Assembly (NCBI GenBank): GCA_963740675.1
Contig: CAVUFS010000010.1
Location: 62,001 to 126,000 of the forward strand
Source of the DNA: CAIKMD01 sp963740675
Lineage (GTDB): Bacteria > Pseudomonadota > Alphaproteobacteria > ATCC43930 > CGMCC-115725
Direction: 5' to 3'
DNA: 64,000 nucleotides
Shown here: positions 8,962 through 18,292 of the stretch, piece after piece
Layout of the letters: the number at the start of each line of letters is the position of its first letter
How positions within the stretch are numbered: the first letter of the stretch is position 1
Notes under the pieces: generated by a model
What the model saw: the letters and a program-made list of their open reading frames with translations, nothing else
What the model was told of the DNA's origin: nothing
The model's database searches: none
Position numbers and translations under genes: made by a program

Positions 8962-9696
8962 ATGACCGTCGGCCCGCAATTTGGCACCGTGATCGCCGGA
9001 CAACGGCTCTCTCCCGAGGTGATGAACAGCATCCGGGAAGCCGCCAACAAGACCGGCGTCAATTTCGACTTTCTGGTCGCGCAGGCGAGCATCGAAAGCG
9101 GCTTCCGCGGCAATGTTCACGCAAATAGAAGCAGCGCTACCGGGCTCTTCCAGTTCACCGGCTCGACCTGGCTGCGCATGATGCACGATCATGGCGCGCA
9201 ATATGGCTATGGCGATCTCGCCAAGCAGGTGAAGCTGAACGCGCAAGGCGCGCCCGTCGTCGCCGACAAGGCGACCGAGCGCAAAATCCTCGAATTGCGC
9301 GGCAATGACCGGCTCTCGGCGCTGATGGCCGGCGAATACGCCAAGCTCAACGGTAATCGTCTCGAAGCGGTGACCGGCCACAAGGCGACGCCGGCCGAGC
9401 TGCATCTCGCGCATCTTCTGGGCCCGAACGGCGCGATCAAGTTCATCAAGGCGCATGACGTCAACGGCAGCCAATCGGCCGCCAAGGTCGCGCCGGCAGC
9501 GGCACGGCAAAATCCCGGGCTGTTCTACAGCCGCGGCTCGAACACGGCGCAATCGGTGGCGACGGTCTACCGCAATATCCAGGAAAAGCTCAACGTGCCG
9601 CTTCGCCAGGTCGCGGAGCTTGAAAAGGCACCGCTGCGGCCGGCGCTCGGTCTGTCCGACAATCTGCCGCGGCCGCGCACCGATCGTCGTGCCTGA
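8962..9696 (+). CDS. lytic transglycosylase domain-containing protein (SLT family), no signal peptide
   Basis: A 244-residue protein with an SLT/goose-lysozyme-like domain in its first half. The catalytic Glu is in VAQASIESGFRG (about residue 45), followed by SSATGLFQFTGSTW, the usual G-L-F/M-Q helix. Such enzymes cleave the MurNAc-GlcNAc bond of peptidoglycan. No N-terminal signal peptide is visible, so export would need another route, as seen for flagellar or secretion-associated transglycosylases. The C-terminal third is basic and low complexity. The next gene, NAD-glutamate dehydrogenase, starts 24 bp downstream, but a functional link is not evident. Confidence 0.85.
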   Translation: MTVGPQFGTVIAGQRLSPEVMNSIREAANKTGVNFDFLVAQASIESGFRGNVHANRSSATGLFQFTGSTWLRMMHDHGAQYGYGDLAKQVKLNAQGAPVVADKATERKILELRGNDRLSALMAGEYAKLNGNRLEAVTGHKATPAELHLAHLLGPNGAIKFIKAHDVNGSQSAAKVAPAAARQNPGLFYSRGSNTAQSVATVYRNIQEKLNVPLRQVAELEKAPLRPALGLSDNLPRPRTDRRA

Positions 9697-9698
9697 GG

Positions 9699-9714
9699 CC
9701 GCGGGCGCCCGCGG
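9699..9714. other. perfect 16-bp palindrome just before the glutamate dehydrogenase start
   Basis: CCGCGGGCGCCCGCGG fills most of the 24-bp gap between the transglycosylase stop and the ATG at 9721. It ends 6 nt before the ATG, where a ribosome-binding site would be expected, and no AGGAG-like sequence is seen. It could hide the start or act as a weak transcription attenuator; this is inference. Confidence 0.5.
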
Positions 9715-9720
9715 TCAACC

Positions 9721-12700
9721 ATGACGCAGCGCGCGGACAAAGAAAAACAAGCGATCCTCACAGCGGTTTCGGGCCTCGCGGCAACGCGGCTGGGCGCCGG
9801 CAACGCCGTCCTCATCCAACGCTTCATCGCGCAATTCTACGATCATGTCGCGGCCGATGATCTCGTCGGCCGCAGCACGGAGGATCTCTACGGCGCGGCG
9901 CTGTCGCTCTGGCAATTCGCGCAAGAGCGCCAACCAGGAAAAGCGAAACTGCGCGCTTTCAATCCGCGCGCCGCGACCGATGGATGGAACGCGCGTCACA
10001 CGATCGTCGAGATCGTCAATGACGACATGCCGTTCCTCGTCGATTCCGTCAGCATGGCGCTGCAGGCGGAAGGCGAAACCGTCCATCTCGTTATCCATCC
10101 AGTCCTCGGTATTGAACGCGATCGCGACGGCCGCCTCGTCGCGCTCGCCGAAACTGGCGACGGCGAGCGTGAATCGGCCATGCACGTCGAGATCAGCGAG
10201 GTCATCGATCCAGCGCGGCTTGCGGCGATCATCGCGCGGGTCGATGCCGCTCTCAACGATACACGCGCTGCTGTTGCCGATTGGCGCCAGATGCGCGATG
10301 TGCTCGCCAAAACCTCTACGGCACTGGAACGTTCGAAGCCGCCGCTGCCCGAAGGCGAGCTTGCCGAGACGCTCGATTTCCTAAGCTGGCTCGACGACGA
10401 CAATTTCACCTTCCTCGGCTGCCGCGATTATCGCTTCGATCCGGATGACGGCGGTGTTGCCGGCGGTCTCGGTGTCATGCGCGATCCGTCGTTTGTCCTG
10501 TTCGACGGCTTGCGCAATTTCAGCGCGCGGTCGCCTGAGGCGCAGACCTTCCTTCGCGAATCGCATGCGCTGATCATCACCAAATCGCAACGCCGCGCGA
10601 CGGTGCATCGTCCGGTGCGGATGGATGCGATTGGCGTGAAGCTATTCGGGTCGCAAGGCGACGTCGTCGGCATACGCGTCTTCCTCGGCTTGTTCACCTC
10701 GCTTGCCTATAGCCGGCCGGCCAGTGCGATACCGTTCTTGCGGCTCAAAATCGCGAGCGTCTTGGCGCGCAGCGGACTCGATCCGCGCAGCCATGACGGC
10801 AAGTCGCTGGCGCATATTCTCGAAACCTATCCGCGCGACGAGCTCTTCCAGATTTCCGAGGGCGAGCTTTACGATATCGCGATCGGAATCCTCGGTTTGC
10901 AAGAGCGGCAGCGCGTCGCGCTCTTCACGCGCCGCGATCCATTCAACCGCTTCATCTCCTGCCTCATCTACGTGCCGCGCGAGCTTTACGCCGCCGGCCT
11001 GCGCCAGAATTTCGCGGCGATCCTCGAACTCGGCTTCGGCGCACGGGTCGACAACTTCTGGACGTTGCTCGATGACGAGGTACTGGCGCGGGTGCTTTTC
11101 CTGCTGCGCGCCGACGAGGCCGTGCGCGATGCCGATATACCCGCAATCGAGCGGGCGCTGGCTTACGCCGCGCGCAGCTGGGTCGACAAACTGGGCGAGG
11201 CGCTGATCCAGGCGCGCGGCGAGGCTGCGGGCCTGGCGCTGACGGCGCGTTACGGCAGCGCTTTTCCGAGCAATTACCGCGAGCGCTACTCGGTCACGGC
11301 GGCGCTCGGCGATATCGATCGCATCGAGCAGGTGCGCGGCGGCGCGCCGCTCGCGCTGTTGCTGTACCGGCCGGAAAGCAGCGAGCACGGCGCGCTGCGC
11401 TTCAGGCTCTATCGCGCCGGCAGCCCCTGTGCGCTCGCCGACGTGCTGCCGATCCTCGAAAATATGGGGCTCAAGGCGATCACCGAAGAGCCGTTCGAGA
11501 TCCGACCGCAAGACGACGTCGAAGCGGTCTGGATGCAGGATTTCGGTCTTACCTCGCCACTCGGCGATTTCGATATCGCGGCGGAGCATCAGCGTTTCGA
11601 GGAAGCCTTCGCGCATATCTGGGCCGGGCGCATGGAAAGCGACGGCTTCAACCGCCTCGTCCTCGCCGCCCGTCTCGATTGGCGGCAGGTGACGATGCTG
11701 CGGCTTTATGCGAAAGCGATGCGCCAAGCCGGTTCGGCCTTCAGCCAAGCCTATATGGAAGACGCGCTGGCCAATCATCCGGCAATTGCCGGCCGCCTCG
11801 CGACATTATTCGAGGCACGTTTCGATCCTGCGCAGGCTAATCGCGCTGCCGCCGAGACCGAGTGCCGCGTCAAAGAAATTGCGCAAGAGCTCGATCAAGT
11901 CGAAAGCCTCGATGAAGACCGCATCCTGCGCGGCTTTCTGCGTCTCATCGAGAAATCGCTGCGGACCAATTATTTCCAGCGCCAGGCGGATGGCTCGCCG
12001 AAGCCCTATCTCGCGGTGAAGCTGTCGAGCCGCGAGATCGATCTTTTCCCGCTGCCGCGGCCCCTTTGCGAGATTTATGTCTACTCGCCGCGTATGGAAG
12101 GCGTGCACATGCGCGCCGGCAAGGTCGCGCGCGGCGGCATCCGCTGGTCCGACCGCAAAGAGGATTTCCGCACCGAAATCCTGGCGCTAATGAAGGCGCA
12201 GGTGGTGAAGAACGCGGTGATCGTGCCGACCGGCTCGAAAGGCGGCTTCGTCGTGAAGCGCATGCCGGCGGCGCGCGCCGAGCAGCCGGCCGAAGTAGTC
12301 GAATGCTACAAGACCTTGATGCGCGGCATGCTCGATATCACCGACAACATCGTCGGCGGCAAGCTCGTGCCGCCGCCCGATGCACTGCGCCATGACGGCG
12401 ACGATCCCTATCTCGTCGTCGCCGCCGACAAAGGCACCGCGACTTTCTCCGACATCGCGAACGGAGTCTCGGCCGAATACGGCTTTTGGCTCGGCGATGC
12501 CTATGCCTCGGGCGGCTCGGCCGGCTACGACCACAAGGCCATTGGCATCACCGCGCGCGGCGCTTGGGAGCTGGTGAAGCGCCATTTCCGCGAGCTCGGC
12601 ACCGATATCCAGACGGCGGATTTCACCTGTGTCGGCGTCGGAGACATGGCCGGCGATGTTTTCGGCAACGGGATGCTGCGCTCGCCGCATACCAAGCTGA

Positions 12701-14493
12701 TCGCCGCCTTCAACCATATGCATATTTTCCTCGACCCCGACCCCAATCCGGCGAAAAGCTTCGTCGAGCGGCGGCGGCTCTTCGACCTGCCGCGCTCGAG
12801 CTGGGCGGATTACGACAAAGCGTTGATCTCGAAAGGCGGCGGGATTTTCGAGCGCAGCGCCAAATCGATTCCGCTCTCGTCCGAGATGCGCGCGCGGCTT
12901 GATATCAGGGCCGAGCATCTGACACCGGCCGAGCTGATCCAGGCCATCTTGAAAGCGCCGGTCGATCTTTTGTTCTTCGGCGGCATCGGCACTTTCATCA
13001 AGGCCTCGACCGAGACCCATGCCGATGCCGGCGATAAAAGCAACGACGCGCTGCGCATCGATGGCAAGGATGTGCGCGCGACCGTCGTGGGCGAGGGCGC
13101 CAATCTCGCCGTAACGCAGCGCGGCCGTATCGAATATGCGATGAAGGGTGGGCGCATCGACACCGATGCGATCGACAATTCCGCCGGCGTCAGCACCTCG
13201 GATCACGAGGTCAATCTCAAGATCCTGCTCAATGGCGCGATGGCGGCCGGCCGGATCACGCTCGATGAGCGCAATGCGCTGCTGCAGCAGATGACGGATG
13301 AGGTCGCTGCGCATGTGCTGCAAGACAATTACCTGCAAGGCTTGGCGCTCTCGCTCGCCGAATCCTACGGCGCCGAGCGGATCGACAGTGAGGCGCGCCT
13401 CATTCGCGATCTCGAACGAACCGGGCGCCTCGATCGCGCGATCGAGTTTCTGCCGTCAGATGACACGCTGGCGGCGCGGGCCCAGGAGCATCAGCCGCTG
13501 ACTCGGCCCGAGTTGTCGGTGCTGCTTGCTTATGTGAAGAACACGCTGGCCGAAGATCTGATCGAGAGCGATTTTCCTGACGATCCGCAGCTCGAGGGCG
13601 ATCTCGTCGGCTATTTTCCGAAAATCCTGCGCGAGCGCTTCCATGACGAAATCGTACATCACCGGCTGCGGCGCGAGCTGATCGCGACAATCGTCGCGAA
13701 CGATCTGGTCAATCGCACCGGCATCACCTTCTTGCGCGAGACAGTTTCGCGCACCGGCCGCGGCCCGGGCGATGTTGCGCGCGCTTATATGGTCGTGCGT
13801 CAGGTTTTCGATCTCGACCCGCTCTGGGCCGATATCAACGCGCTCGACAACAAAGTGCCGGCGCAACTCCAGCTTGAGATGATCCGGACCGCGCTGCGCC
13901 TCGTCGAACGCGTCACCGCTTGGTTCCTCGCGGGCGCGCGGCTCGATATCAAGGCGCAGGTCGAGGCCAATCGTCCCGGCATCGTCTTGCTGGCCAAGCA
14001 GCTCAGCGACTTCATACCGGAATCACATAAGAGCGAGCTCGCGCGCCGCGTCGCCGCGTTCGTGGAGAAGGGCGCGCCGCCGGCGTTGGCGCTGCGCGTC
14101 GCGCGGCTCGATTTCCTGCTATCGGCGGTCGATATTGTGCGCCTCGCCAAAACGGCGCAGCGCGATCTCCCCGAGGCGGCACAGCGCTTCTTCGCCATCG
14201 GCTCGCATTTCAAGCTCGATGCGCTGCGCGTCGCCGCGCGCAAACTCTTCGCCGATACACAATGGCAAAAGCTCGCCGTCGCGGCGCTGATCGAGGATCT
14301 CTATGTGCATCAAGCCGATCTCACCGCGCGCGCCTTGGCGCGCGGCGGCGATTTCCAGCATTGGCTCGATGGCCATGCGCGCGATCTCGGCCGGCTCGAC
14401 ACGCTGGTGCGCGAAATAGAATCCGCGACCCAGCCCGATCTCGCGATGCTCACCGTCGCCAACCGCGCGCTGCGCGGGTTCTTGGTGGAGTGA
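9721..14493 (+). CDS. NAD-specific glutamate dehydrogenase, large (180-kDa) class
   Basis: At 1590 residues this matches the large NAD-dependent glutamate dehydrogenases of proteobacteria and streptomycetes, which deaminate glutamate to 2-oxoglutarate and ammonia for catabolism. The N-terminal 700 residues hold ACT-like regulatory modules (NDDMPFLVDSVSMAL; FLSWLDDDNFTFLGCRDYRF). The catalytic domain contains GGIRWSDRKEDFRTEI and VPTGSKGGFVVKR with the substrate lysines, then ADKGTATFSDIANGVS and the nucleotide-binding part CVGVGDMAGDVFGNGML. The C-terminal 500 residues are the helical region typical of the class. No break is seen over 4.8 kb. It is the first ATG after the palindrome at 9699-9714. 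Confidence 0.95.
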   Translation: MTQRADKEKQAILTAVSGLAATRLGAGNAVLIQRFIAQFYDHVAADDLVGRSTEDLYGAALSLWQFAQERQPGKAKLRAFNPRAATDGWNARHTIVEIVNDDMPFLVDSVSMALQAEGETVHLVIHPVLGIERDRDGRLVALAETGDGERESAMHVEISEVIDPARLAAIIARVDAALNDTRAAVADWRQMRDVLAKTSTALERSKPPLPEGELAETLDFLSWLDDDNFTFLGCRDYRFDPDDGGVAGGLGVMRDPSFVLFDGLRNFSARSPEAQTFLRESHALIITKSQRRATVHRPVRMDAIGVKLFGSQGDVVGIRVFLGLFTSLAYSRPASAIPFLRLKIASVLARSGLDPRSHDGKSLAHILETYPRDELFQISEGELYDIAIGILGLQERQRVALFTRRDPFNRFISCLIYVPRELYAAGLRQNFAAILELGFGARVDNFWTLLDDEVLARVLFLLRADEAVRDADIPAIERALAYAARSWVDKLGEALIQARGEAAGLALTARYGSAFPSNYRERYSVTAALGDIDRIEQVRGGAPLALLLYRPESSEHGALRFRLYRAGSPCALADVLPILENMGLKAITEEPFEIRPQDDVEAVWMQDFGLTSPLGDFDIAAEHQRFEEAFAHIWAGRMESDGFNRLVLAARLDWRQVTMLRLYAKAMRQAGSAFSQAYMEDALANHPAIAGRLATLFEARFDPAQANRAAAETECRVKEIAQELDQVESLDEDRILRGFLRLIEKSLRTNYFQRQADGSPKPYLAVKLSSREIDLFPLPRPLCEIYVYSPRMEGVHMRAGKVARGGIRWSDRKEDFRTEILALMKAQVVKNAVIVPTGSKGGFVVKRMPAARAEQPAEVVECYKTLMRGMLDITDNIVGGKLVPPPDALRHDGDDPYLVVAADKGTATFSDIANGVSAEYGFWLGDAYASGGSAGYDHKAIGITARGAWELVKRHFRELGTDIQTADFTCVGVGDMAGDVFGNGMLRSPHTKLIAAFNHMHIFLDPDPNPAKSFVERRRLFDLPRSSWADYDKALISKGGGIFERSAKSIPLSSEMRARLDIRAEHLTPAELIQAILKAPVDLLFFGGIGTFIKASTETHADAGDKSNDALRIDGKDVRATVVGEGANLAVTQRGRIEYAMKGGRIDTDAIDNSAGVSTSDHEVNLKILLNGAMAAGRITLDERNALLQQMTDEVAAHVLQDNYLQGLALSLAESYGAERIDSEARLIRDLERTGRLDRAIEFLPSDDTLAARAQEHQPLTRPELSVLLAYVKNTLAEDLIESDFPDDPQLEGDLVGYFPKILRERFHDEIVHHRLRRELIATIVANDLVNRTGITFLRETVSRTGRGPGDVARAYMVVRQVFDLDPLWADINALDNKVPAQLQLEMIRTALRLVERVTAWFLAGARLDIKAQVEANRPGIVLLAKQLSDFIPESHKSELARRVAAFVEKGAPPALALRVARLDFLLSAVDIVRLAKTAQRDLPEAAQRFFAIGSHFKLDALRVAARKLFADTQWQKLAVAALIEDLYVHQADLTARALARGGDFQHWLDGHARDLGRLDTLVREIESATQPDLAMLTVANRALRGFLVE

Positions 14494-14496
14494 GAC

Positions 14497-14513
14497 GCCG
14501 CGCCCAGCGCGGC
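14497..14513 (+). terminator. short GC-rich hairpin after glutamate dehydrogenase
   Basis: Arms GCCGCGC and GCGCGGC with a CCA loop begin 3 nt after the dehydrogenase stop. There is no clear T-run after it, so termination is possible but not assured. Confidence 0.35.
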
Positions 14514-14550
14514 TAGAGTTGAAATCGATCGGACGCAATAATTTTATTAT

Positions 14551-14678
14551 CGTCATTGCCGGGCTTGTCCCGGCAATCCATGGGACGACCCGTTCACGCG
14601 CTCTTCGCGCATGAACCCTAAGGGCACGGCCGCGAAGAGCGGCCGCGCGGGTCGTCCGGGACAAGCCCGCGGGTGACG
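14551..14678. repeat. 128-bp palindromic element with CGTCATTGCCGGGCTTGTCCCGG ends (MITE-like)
   Basis: The outer arms, CGTCATTGCCGGGCTTGTCC... at 14551 and its near reverse complement ending CGGGTGACG at 14678, are 23 bp each. Nested inside are further matching arms: GGACGACCCG with CGGGTCGTCC, and CTCTTCGCG with CGCGAAGAG. The whole element could fold into one long hairpin. Sequences of this kind are dispersed in many alphaproteobacterial genomes. It occupies most of the 223-bp gap between the dehydrogenase and ridA-like genes and has no coding potential. Confidence 0.75.
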
Positions 14679-14716
14679 TAATAGATCGGGCTGACTCGGT
14701 GCGCTCGGATACCGTT

Positions 14717-15109
14717 CTACCCAATCACCGCGATGCCTTGCACCTCGACCAGCAACTCGGGCCGGGCGAGGGCGAACACGGTGATGAGGGCGCTTGCCGG
14801 GAAATTGTCGCCGAAAATCTCGCGGCGCAGCTGGGTGAAGCGGTCGCCATAGCGCGGATCGGTGATGAAGACGGTCATCGTCACCATATCGGCGAGCTTG
14901 CCGCCGGCTTCTTCCAGCGTCTTGCCGATCTTGGCGAAGATCTCGCGCACCTGGCCTTCGAAATCGCCGGTCAGCGCTTTACCGTTGGAATCGACGGAGA
15001 CGGTGACGCCCGCAAGGTACACGCTGGTCCCGCCTTGCGTGATGACGGCCGGCGAATAGCCGCGCGTCTGCGGGAATTCGCCTTTGATGTAGCGCCGCGT
15101 ATGGGCCAT
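14717..15109 (-). CDS. RidA family protein
   Basis: A 130-residue member of the RidA/YjgF/YER057c family, cytosolic trimers that hydrolyse reactive enamine or imine intermediates. Typical features are YSPAVITQGGTSVYLAGVTV near the start, VREIFAKIGKTLEEAGGKLAD, MVTMTVFITDPRYG, and the C-terminal PELLVEVQGIAVIG. The arginine usually found near position 105 (in the segment R-P-E) is present. It starts 4 bp after the acs stop on the same strand and is probably the last gene of that unit. Confidence 0.9.
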   Translation of the reverse strand: MAHTRRYIKGEFPQTRGYSPAVITQGGTSVYLAGVTVSVDSNGKALTGDFEGQVREIFAKIGKTLEEAGGKLADMVTMTVFITDPRYGDRFTQLRREIFGDNFPASALITVFALARPELLVEVQGIAVIG

Positions 15110-15113
15110 GGGA

Positions 15114-17053
15114 TCACCCCTTGTTCATGCGGTTGCTGACGAGGTCGGTGACGACGCTTGGATCGGCCAAGGTCGTTGTGTCGCCGAGCTGATCCTGCTC
15201 GTTCGCTGCGATCTTACGCAGGATGCGGCGCATGATCTTGCCCGAGCGCGTCTTTGGCAGGCCCGGCGCCCATTGGATGAGATCGGGCGTCGCGATCGGG
15301 CCGATCTGCTTGCGGACCCATTGGGTCAGTTCCTGGCGCAGGGCCTCGTTCGCCTCGATGCCGAGTTTCAGCGTGACATAGGCATAGATGCCCTGGCCCT
15401 TGATGTCGTGCGGATAGCCGACGACCGCGGCCTCGGCGACTTTGGTATTGGCGACGAGGGCGCTTTCGACTTCCGCGGTGCCGAGACGGTGGCCCGCGAC
15501 GTTGATCACGTCGTCGACGCGGCCGGTGATCCAGTAATAGCCGTCCTCATCGCGGCGCGCGCCGTCGCCGGTGAAATACTTGCCCTTGAAGGTCGAGAAA
15601 TAGGTCTCGATGAAGCGCTTGTGATCGCCGTAGACGGTGCGCATCTGGCCGGGCCAGCTATCGATGATGCAGAGATTGCCCTCGGTCGCGCCTTCCAGCA
15701 CCTTGCCCTCGCCATCGACGATTTGCGGCTTGATGCCGAAGAAAGGCCGCGTCGCAGAGCCGGGCTTCAGCGGCGTCGCGCCGGGCAGCGGCGTGATGAG
15801 GATGCCGCCGGTCTCGGTCTGCCACCATGTATCGACGATCGGCACGCGGCTGTCGCCGACGACGCGGTAATACCAAAGCCAGGCTTCGGGATTGATCGGC
15901 TCGCCGACGGAGCCCAAGAGCCTCAGCGATTTGCGCGAGGTCTTGGTGACATAGCCCTCGCCGTCGCGCATCAGCGCGCGGATCGCGGTGGGCGCGGTGT
16001 AGAAGATCTGAACCTTGTGCTTGTCGATCACCTGCCAGAAGCGTGAGGAATCCGGATAATTCGGCACACCTTCGAACATCAGCGTCGTGGCGCCATTCGC
16101 CAAGGGGCCATAGACGATGTAGCTGTGGCCCGTCACCCAGCCGACATCGGCGGTACACCAATAGATCTGCCCGTCGTGATAATCGAAGACGTATTGATGC
16201 GTTATCGAGGTGTAGACGAGATAGCCGCCGGTGGTGTGCAGCACGCCCTTCGGCTTGCCGGTCGATCCCGAGGTGTAGAGGATGAAGAGCGGATCCTCGG
16301 CGCTCATCTCGGTGGGCGGGCAATCCTTCGACGCCTTCGCCATCTCGTCGTCGTACCAGACGTCGCGGCCTTCCTCCAACCGATATTGCCGCCGGTGCGC
16401 TTCACCACCAGCACTTTTTTGACGCCGGGGCAGGTCTTCAGCGCCTCGTCGGCATTCGCCTTCAGCGGCACTTTGCGGCTGCCACGCAGCCCTTCATCGG
16501 CGGTGATCAGATAGGGTGAGTCGCAGTCCTGGATGCGCCCGGCCAGGCTGTCCGGCGAGAAGCCACCGAAGACGACGCTATGGATCGCGCCGATGCGCGC
16601 GCAGGCGAGCATCGCATAGGCCGCTTCCGGGATCATCGGCAGGTAGATGGTGACGCGGTCGCCCTTCTTGATGCCATGCGCTTTCAGCACATTGGCAAGC
16701 CGGCAGACATTGTCGTGCAGTTCGGCATAGGTGATGTGCTTGCTCTCATTCGGGTCGTCGCCTTCCCAGATGATCGCGGTCTGATCGGCACGGTCTTTCA
16801 GATGCCGGTCGACGCAATTGTATGAGGCGTTGAGGGTGCCGTCCTCATACCATTTGATCGAGACATCGCCCTCGTAACTCGTATTCTTGACCTTGGTATA
16901 GGGCTTGATCCAATCAACCCGCTTGCCCTGCTCGCCCCAGAATTTCGCCGGATCGGCGACCGATTCCGCATAGAGCTTTTTGTATTTCGCTTCGTTGATC
17001 CAGGCGCTGGTGGCGACCGTGGACGGGACGGGAATGGTGCTGTCATCCGGCAT
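15114..17053 (-). CDS. acs: acetyl-CoA synthetase (frameshifted)
   Basis: AMP-forming acetate-CoA ligase, 646 residues once joined, the normal length. The N-terminal part has TAIIWEGDD, THITYAEL-like ESKHITYAELHDNVCRLAN and SVVFGGFSPDSLAGRIQD. The C-terminal part has the adenylation motif FILYTSGSTGKPKGVLHTTG, WWQTETGGILITPLPG, YFTGDGARRDEDGYYWITGR and the acetylation-site region LPKTRSGKIMRRILRKI, whose Lys is regulated in other bacteria. The frame breaks at about 16376-16382 between TGGNIGW and EEGRDVWYDD; adding one base restores it. The start ATG 17053 (MPDDSTIP) is preferred over an upstream one because it aligns with family starts and has AGGGAGAG upstream. Confidence 0.92.
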
Positions 17054-17160
17054 AGGCGAAGGCTCTCCCTTTGGCTTTGGCGGCAGAATAAATCGCTGAG
17101 GCGCGGGCAACAAGGAGAGGGTTAACCGCGCGTTTACTATGTTCGGGCAGGCTCTCGATC

Positions 17161-17415
17161 ATGGCTATCTCGCCCGCTTCCGGCGCGCTTTCTCCGACCC
17201 AGCTTGCGGTGATGGAGCAGATTCGTGCTTTGCGCGCGGCGAAACCCGCGGCCCCGGTACAGGCAACCGCGCTGGTCCAATCGGCCGCGCCGGTCCAGAC
17301 AAAGCCGGTTGCCGCTCGACCGGCGCCGGCACAAATGCTCGCGACCGTATCTGCCGTTTCTGGCCCAATGCCGGCCAACCGGCCGCGCGGCTCGATCCTC
17401 AACATCACCGTCTGA
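17161..17415 (+). CDS. small Ala/Pro-rich hypothetical protein
   Basis: An 84-residue frame, MAISPASGALSPTQLAVM onward, with an Ala-Pro-Val-rich centre and no recognised domain. The N-terminal 25 residues could form an amphipathic helix (LAVMEQIRALRAA). No convincing ribosome-binding site precedes the ATG. It lies in the divergent space between acs and the SDR gene. It may be a genuine small protein or an accidental GC-rich frame. Confidence 0.4.
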   Translation: MAISPASGALSPTQLAVMEQIRALRAAKPAAPVQATALVQSAAPVQTKPVAARPAPAQMLATVSAVSGPMPANRPRGSILNITV

Positions 17416-17453
17416 CTTTTCCGCGCCCCCTGACTTTTCGCCTTCTGACTTTT
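17412..17453 (+). repeat. three spaced copies of CTGACTTTT
   Basis: CTGACTTTT occurs at 17412-17420, 17430-17438 and 17445-17453, about 15-18 bp apart, just upstream of the SDR gene at 17507. Two of the copies continue with CGC. They may be regulator half-sites or a chance low-complexity cluster; spacing is not exactly regular. Confidence 0.4.
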
Positions 17454-17506
17454 CGCTGCGGCGGTTGCGTGCCAGACTGCGCCTATAAAGGTGCAGGGAG
17501 GCAGCA

Positions 17507-18271
17507 ATGCGTTTGGCGGGCAAGGTAGCGATCGTCACCGGCGGCGGCTCGGGCTTCGGCGAGGCGATCGCCAAACGCTTCGCCGAGGAAGGCGCGAAGC
17601 TCATCATCAACGACATCAATGACGAGGGCGGTACGCGCGTCGCCAAAGAGATCGACGGCGCGCAGGGCCAGGGCAGTGCGGCCTATCTCCGCGCCGATGT
17701 CGCCCGCGACGGCGACATGGCGAAGCTGATCGCCGCCTCGCTTGATCGCTACGGCCATATCGACATCATGGTCAACAATGCCGGCATCACCCATGTGAAC
17801 CGGCCGATGCTCGAAGTCGGCGAAGAGGAGTTCGACCGCATCTACGCCGTCAATGTGAAATCGATCTATCTCTCGGCGCGGCATCTCGTGCCGGTGCTGC
17901 GCAAACAGGGCACGGGCGGCTCGATCATCAACACGGCTTCGACCGCCGGCATCCGTCCGCGACCGGGCCTCGTCTGGTACAACGGCAGCAAAGGCGCGGT
18001 GATCAACTTGACAAAAGGCATGGCTGCCGAGCTCGGCCCTGACAAGATCCGCGTCAACGCGCTCTGCCCGGTGGCCGGCGACACGCCGCTGTTGCCGAGC
18101 TTCCTGGGCGGCAACACCGATGCCCATCGCCAGCGCTTCGTCGCGACCGTGCCCCTCGGCCGCCTCTCGACGCCGAAAGACGTGGCGAACGCCGCGCTCT
18201 ACCTCGCGTCCGACGAGGCCGAGTTCATCACCGGCGTCGCGCTCGAGGTCGATGGCGGCCGCTGCATCTAG
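17507..18271 (+). CDS. SDR family oxidoreductase
   Basis: A 254-residue classical short-chain dehydrogenase. The cofactor loop is VTGGGSGFGEAIA (residues about 10-22), the acidic residue after strand 2 is in INDIND, which suggests NAD preference, and NNAG is near residue 89. The catalytic Ser-Tyr-Lys are in NTASTAGIRPRPGLVWYNGSK. C-terminal GVALEVDGGRCI is typical. It resembles glucose 1-dehydrogenase or 3-oxoacyl reductases, but the substrate is unknown. It is alone on its strand, converging with the Tat-exported hydrolase 21 bp downstream. GGGAGGC lies just before the ATG. Confidence 0.9.
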   Translation: MRLAGKVAIVTGGGSGFGEAIAKRFAEEGAKLIINDINDEGGTRVAKEIDGAQGQGSAAYLRADVARDGDMAKLIAASLDRYGHIDIMVNNAGITHVNRPMLEVGEEEFDRIYAVNVKSIYLSARHLVPVLRKQGTGGSIINTASTAGIRPRPGLVWYNGSKGAVINLTKGMAAELGPDKIRVNALCPVAGDTPLLPSFLGGNTDAHRQRFVATVPLGRLSTPKDVANAALYLASDEAEFITGVALEVDGGRCI

Positions 18272-18292
18272 CGTGACCGCCATCGTTTCCGA

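Noticed and set aside
12187..13338. 383-codon minus-strand frame inside the glutamate dehydrogenase gene
   Set aside because: Antisense to highly conserved catalytic-domain codons.
17412..17453. Possible start of a CRISPR array
   Set aside because: Repeats are only 9 bp, three in number and unevenly spaced; no cas genes are near.
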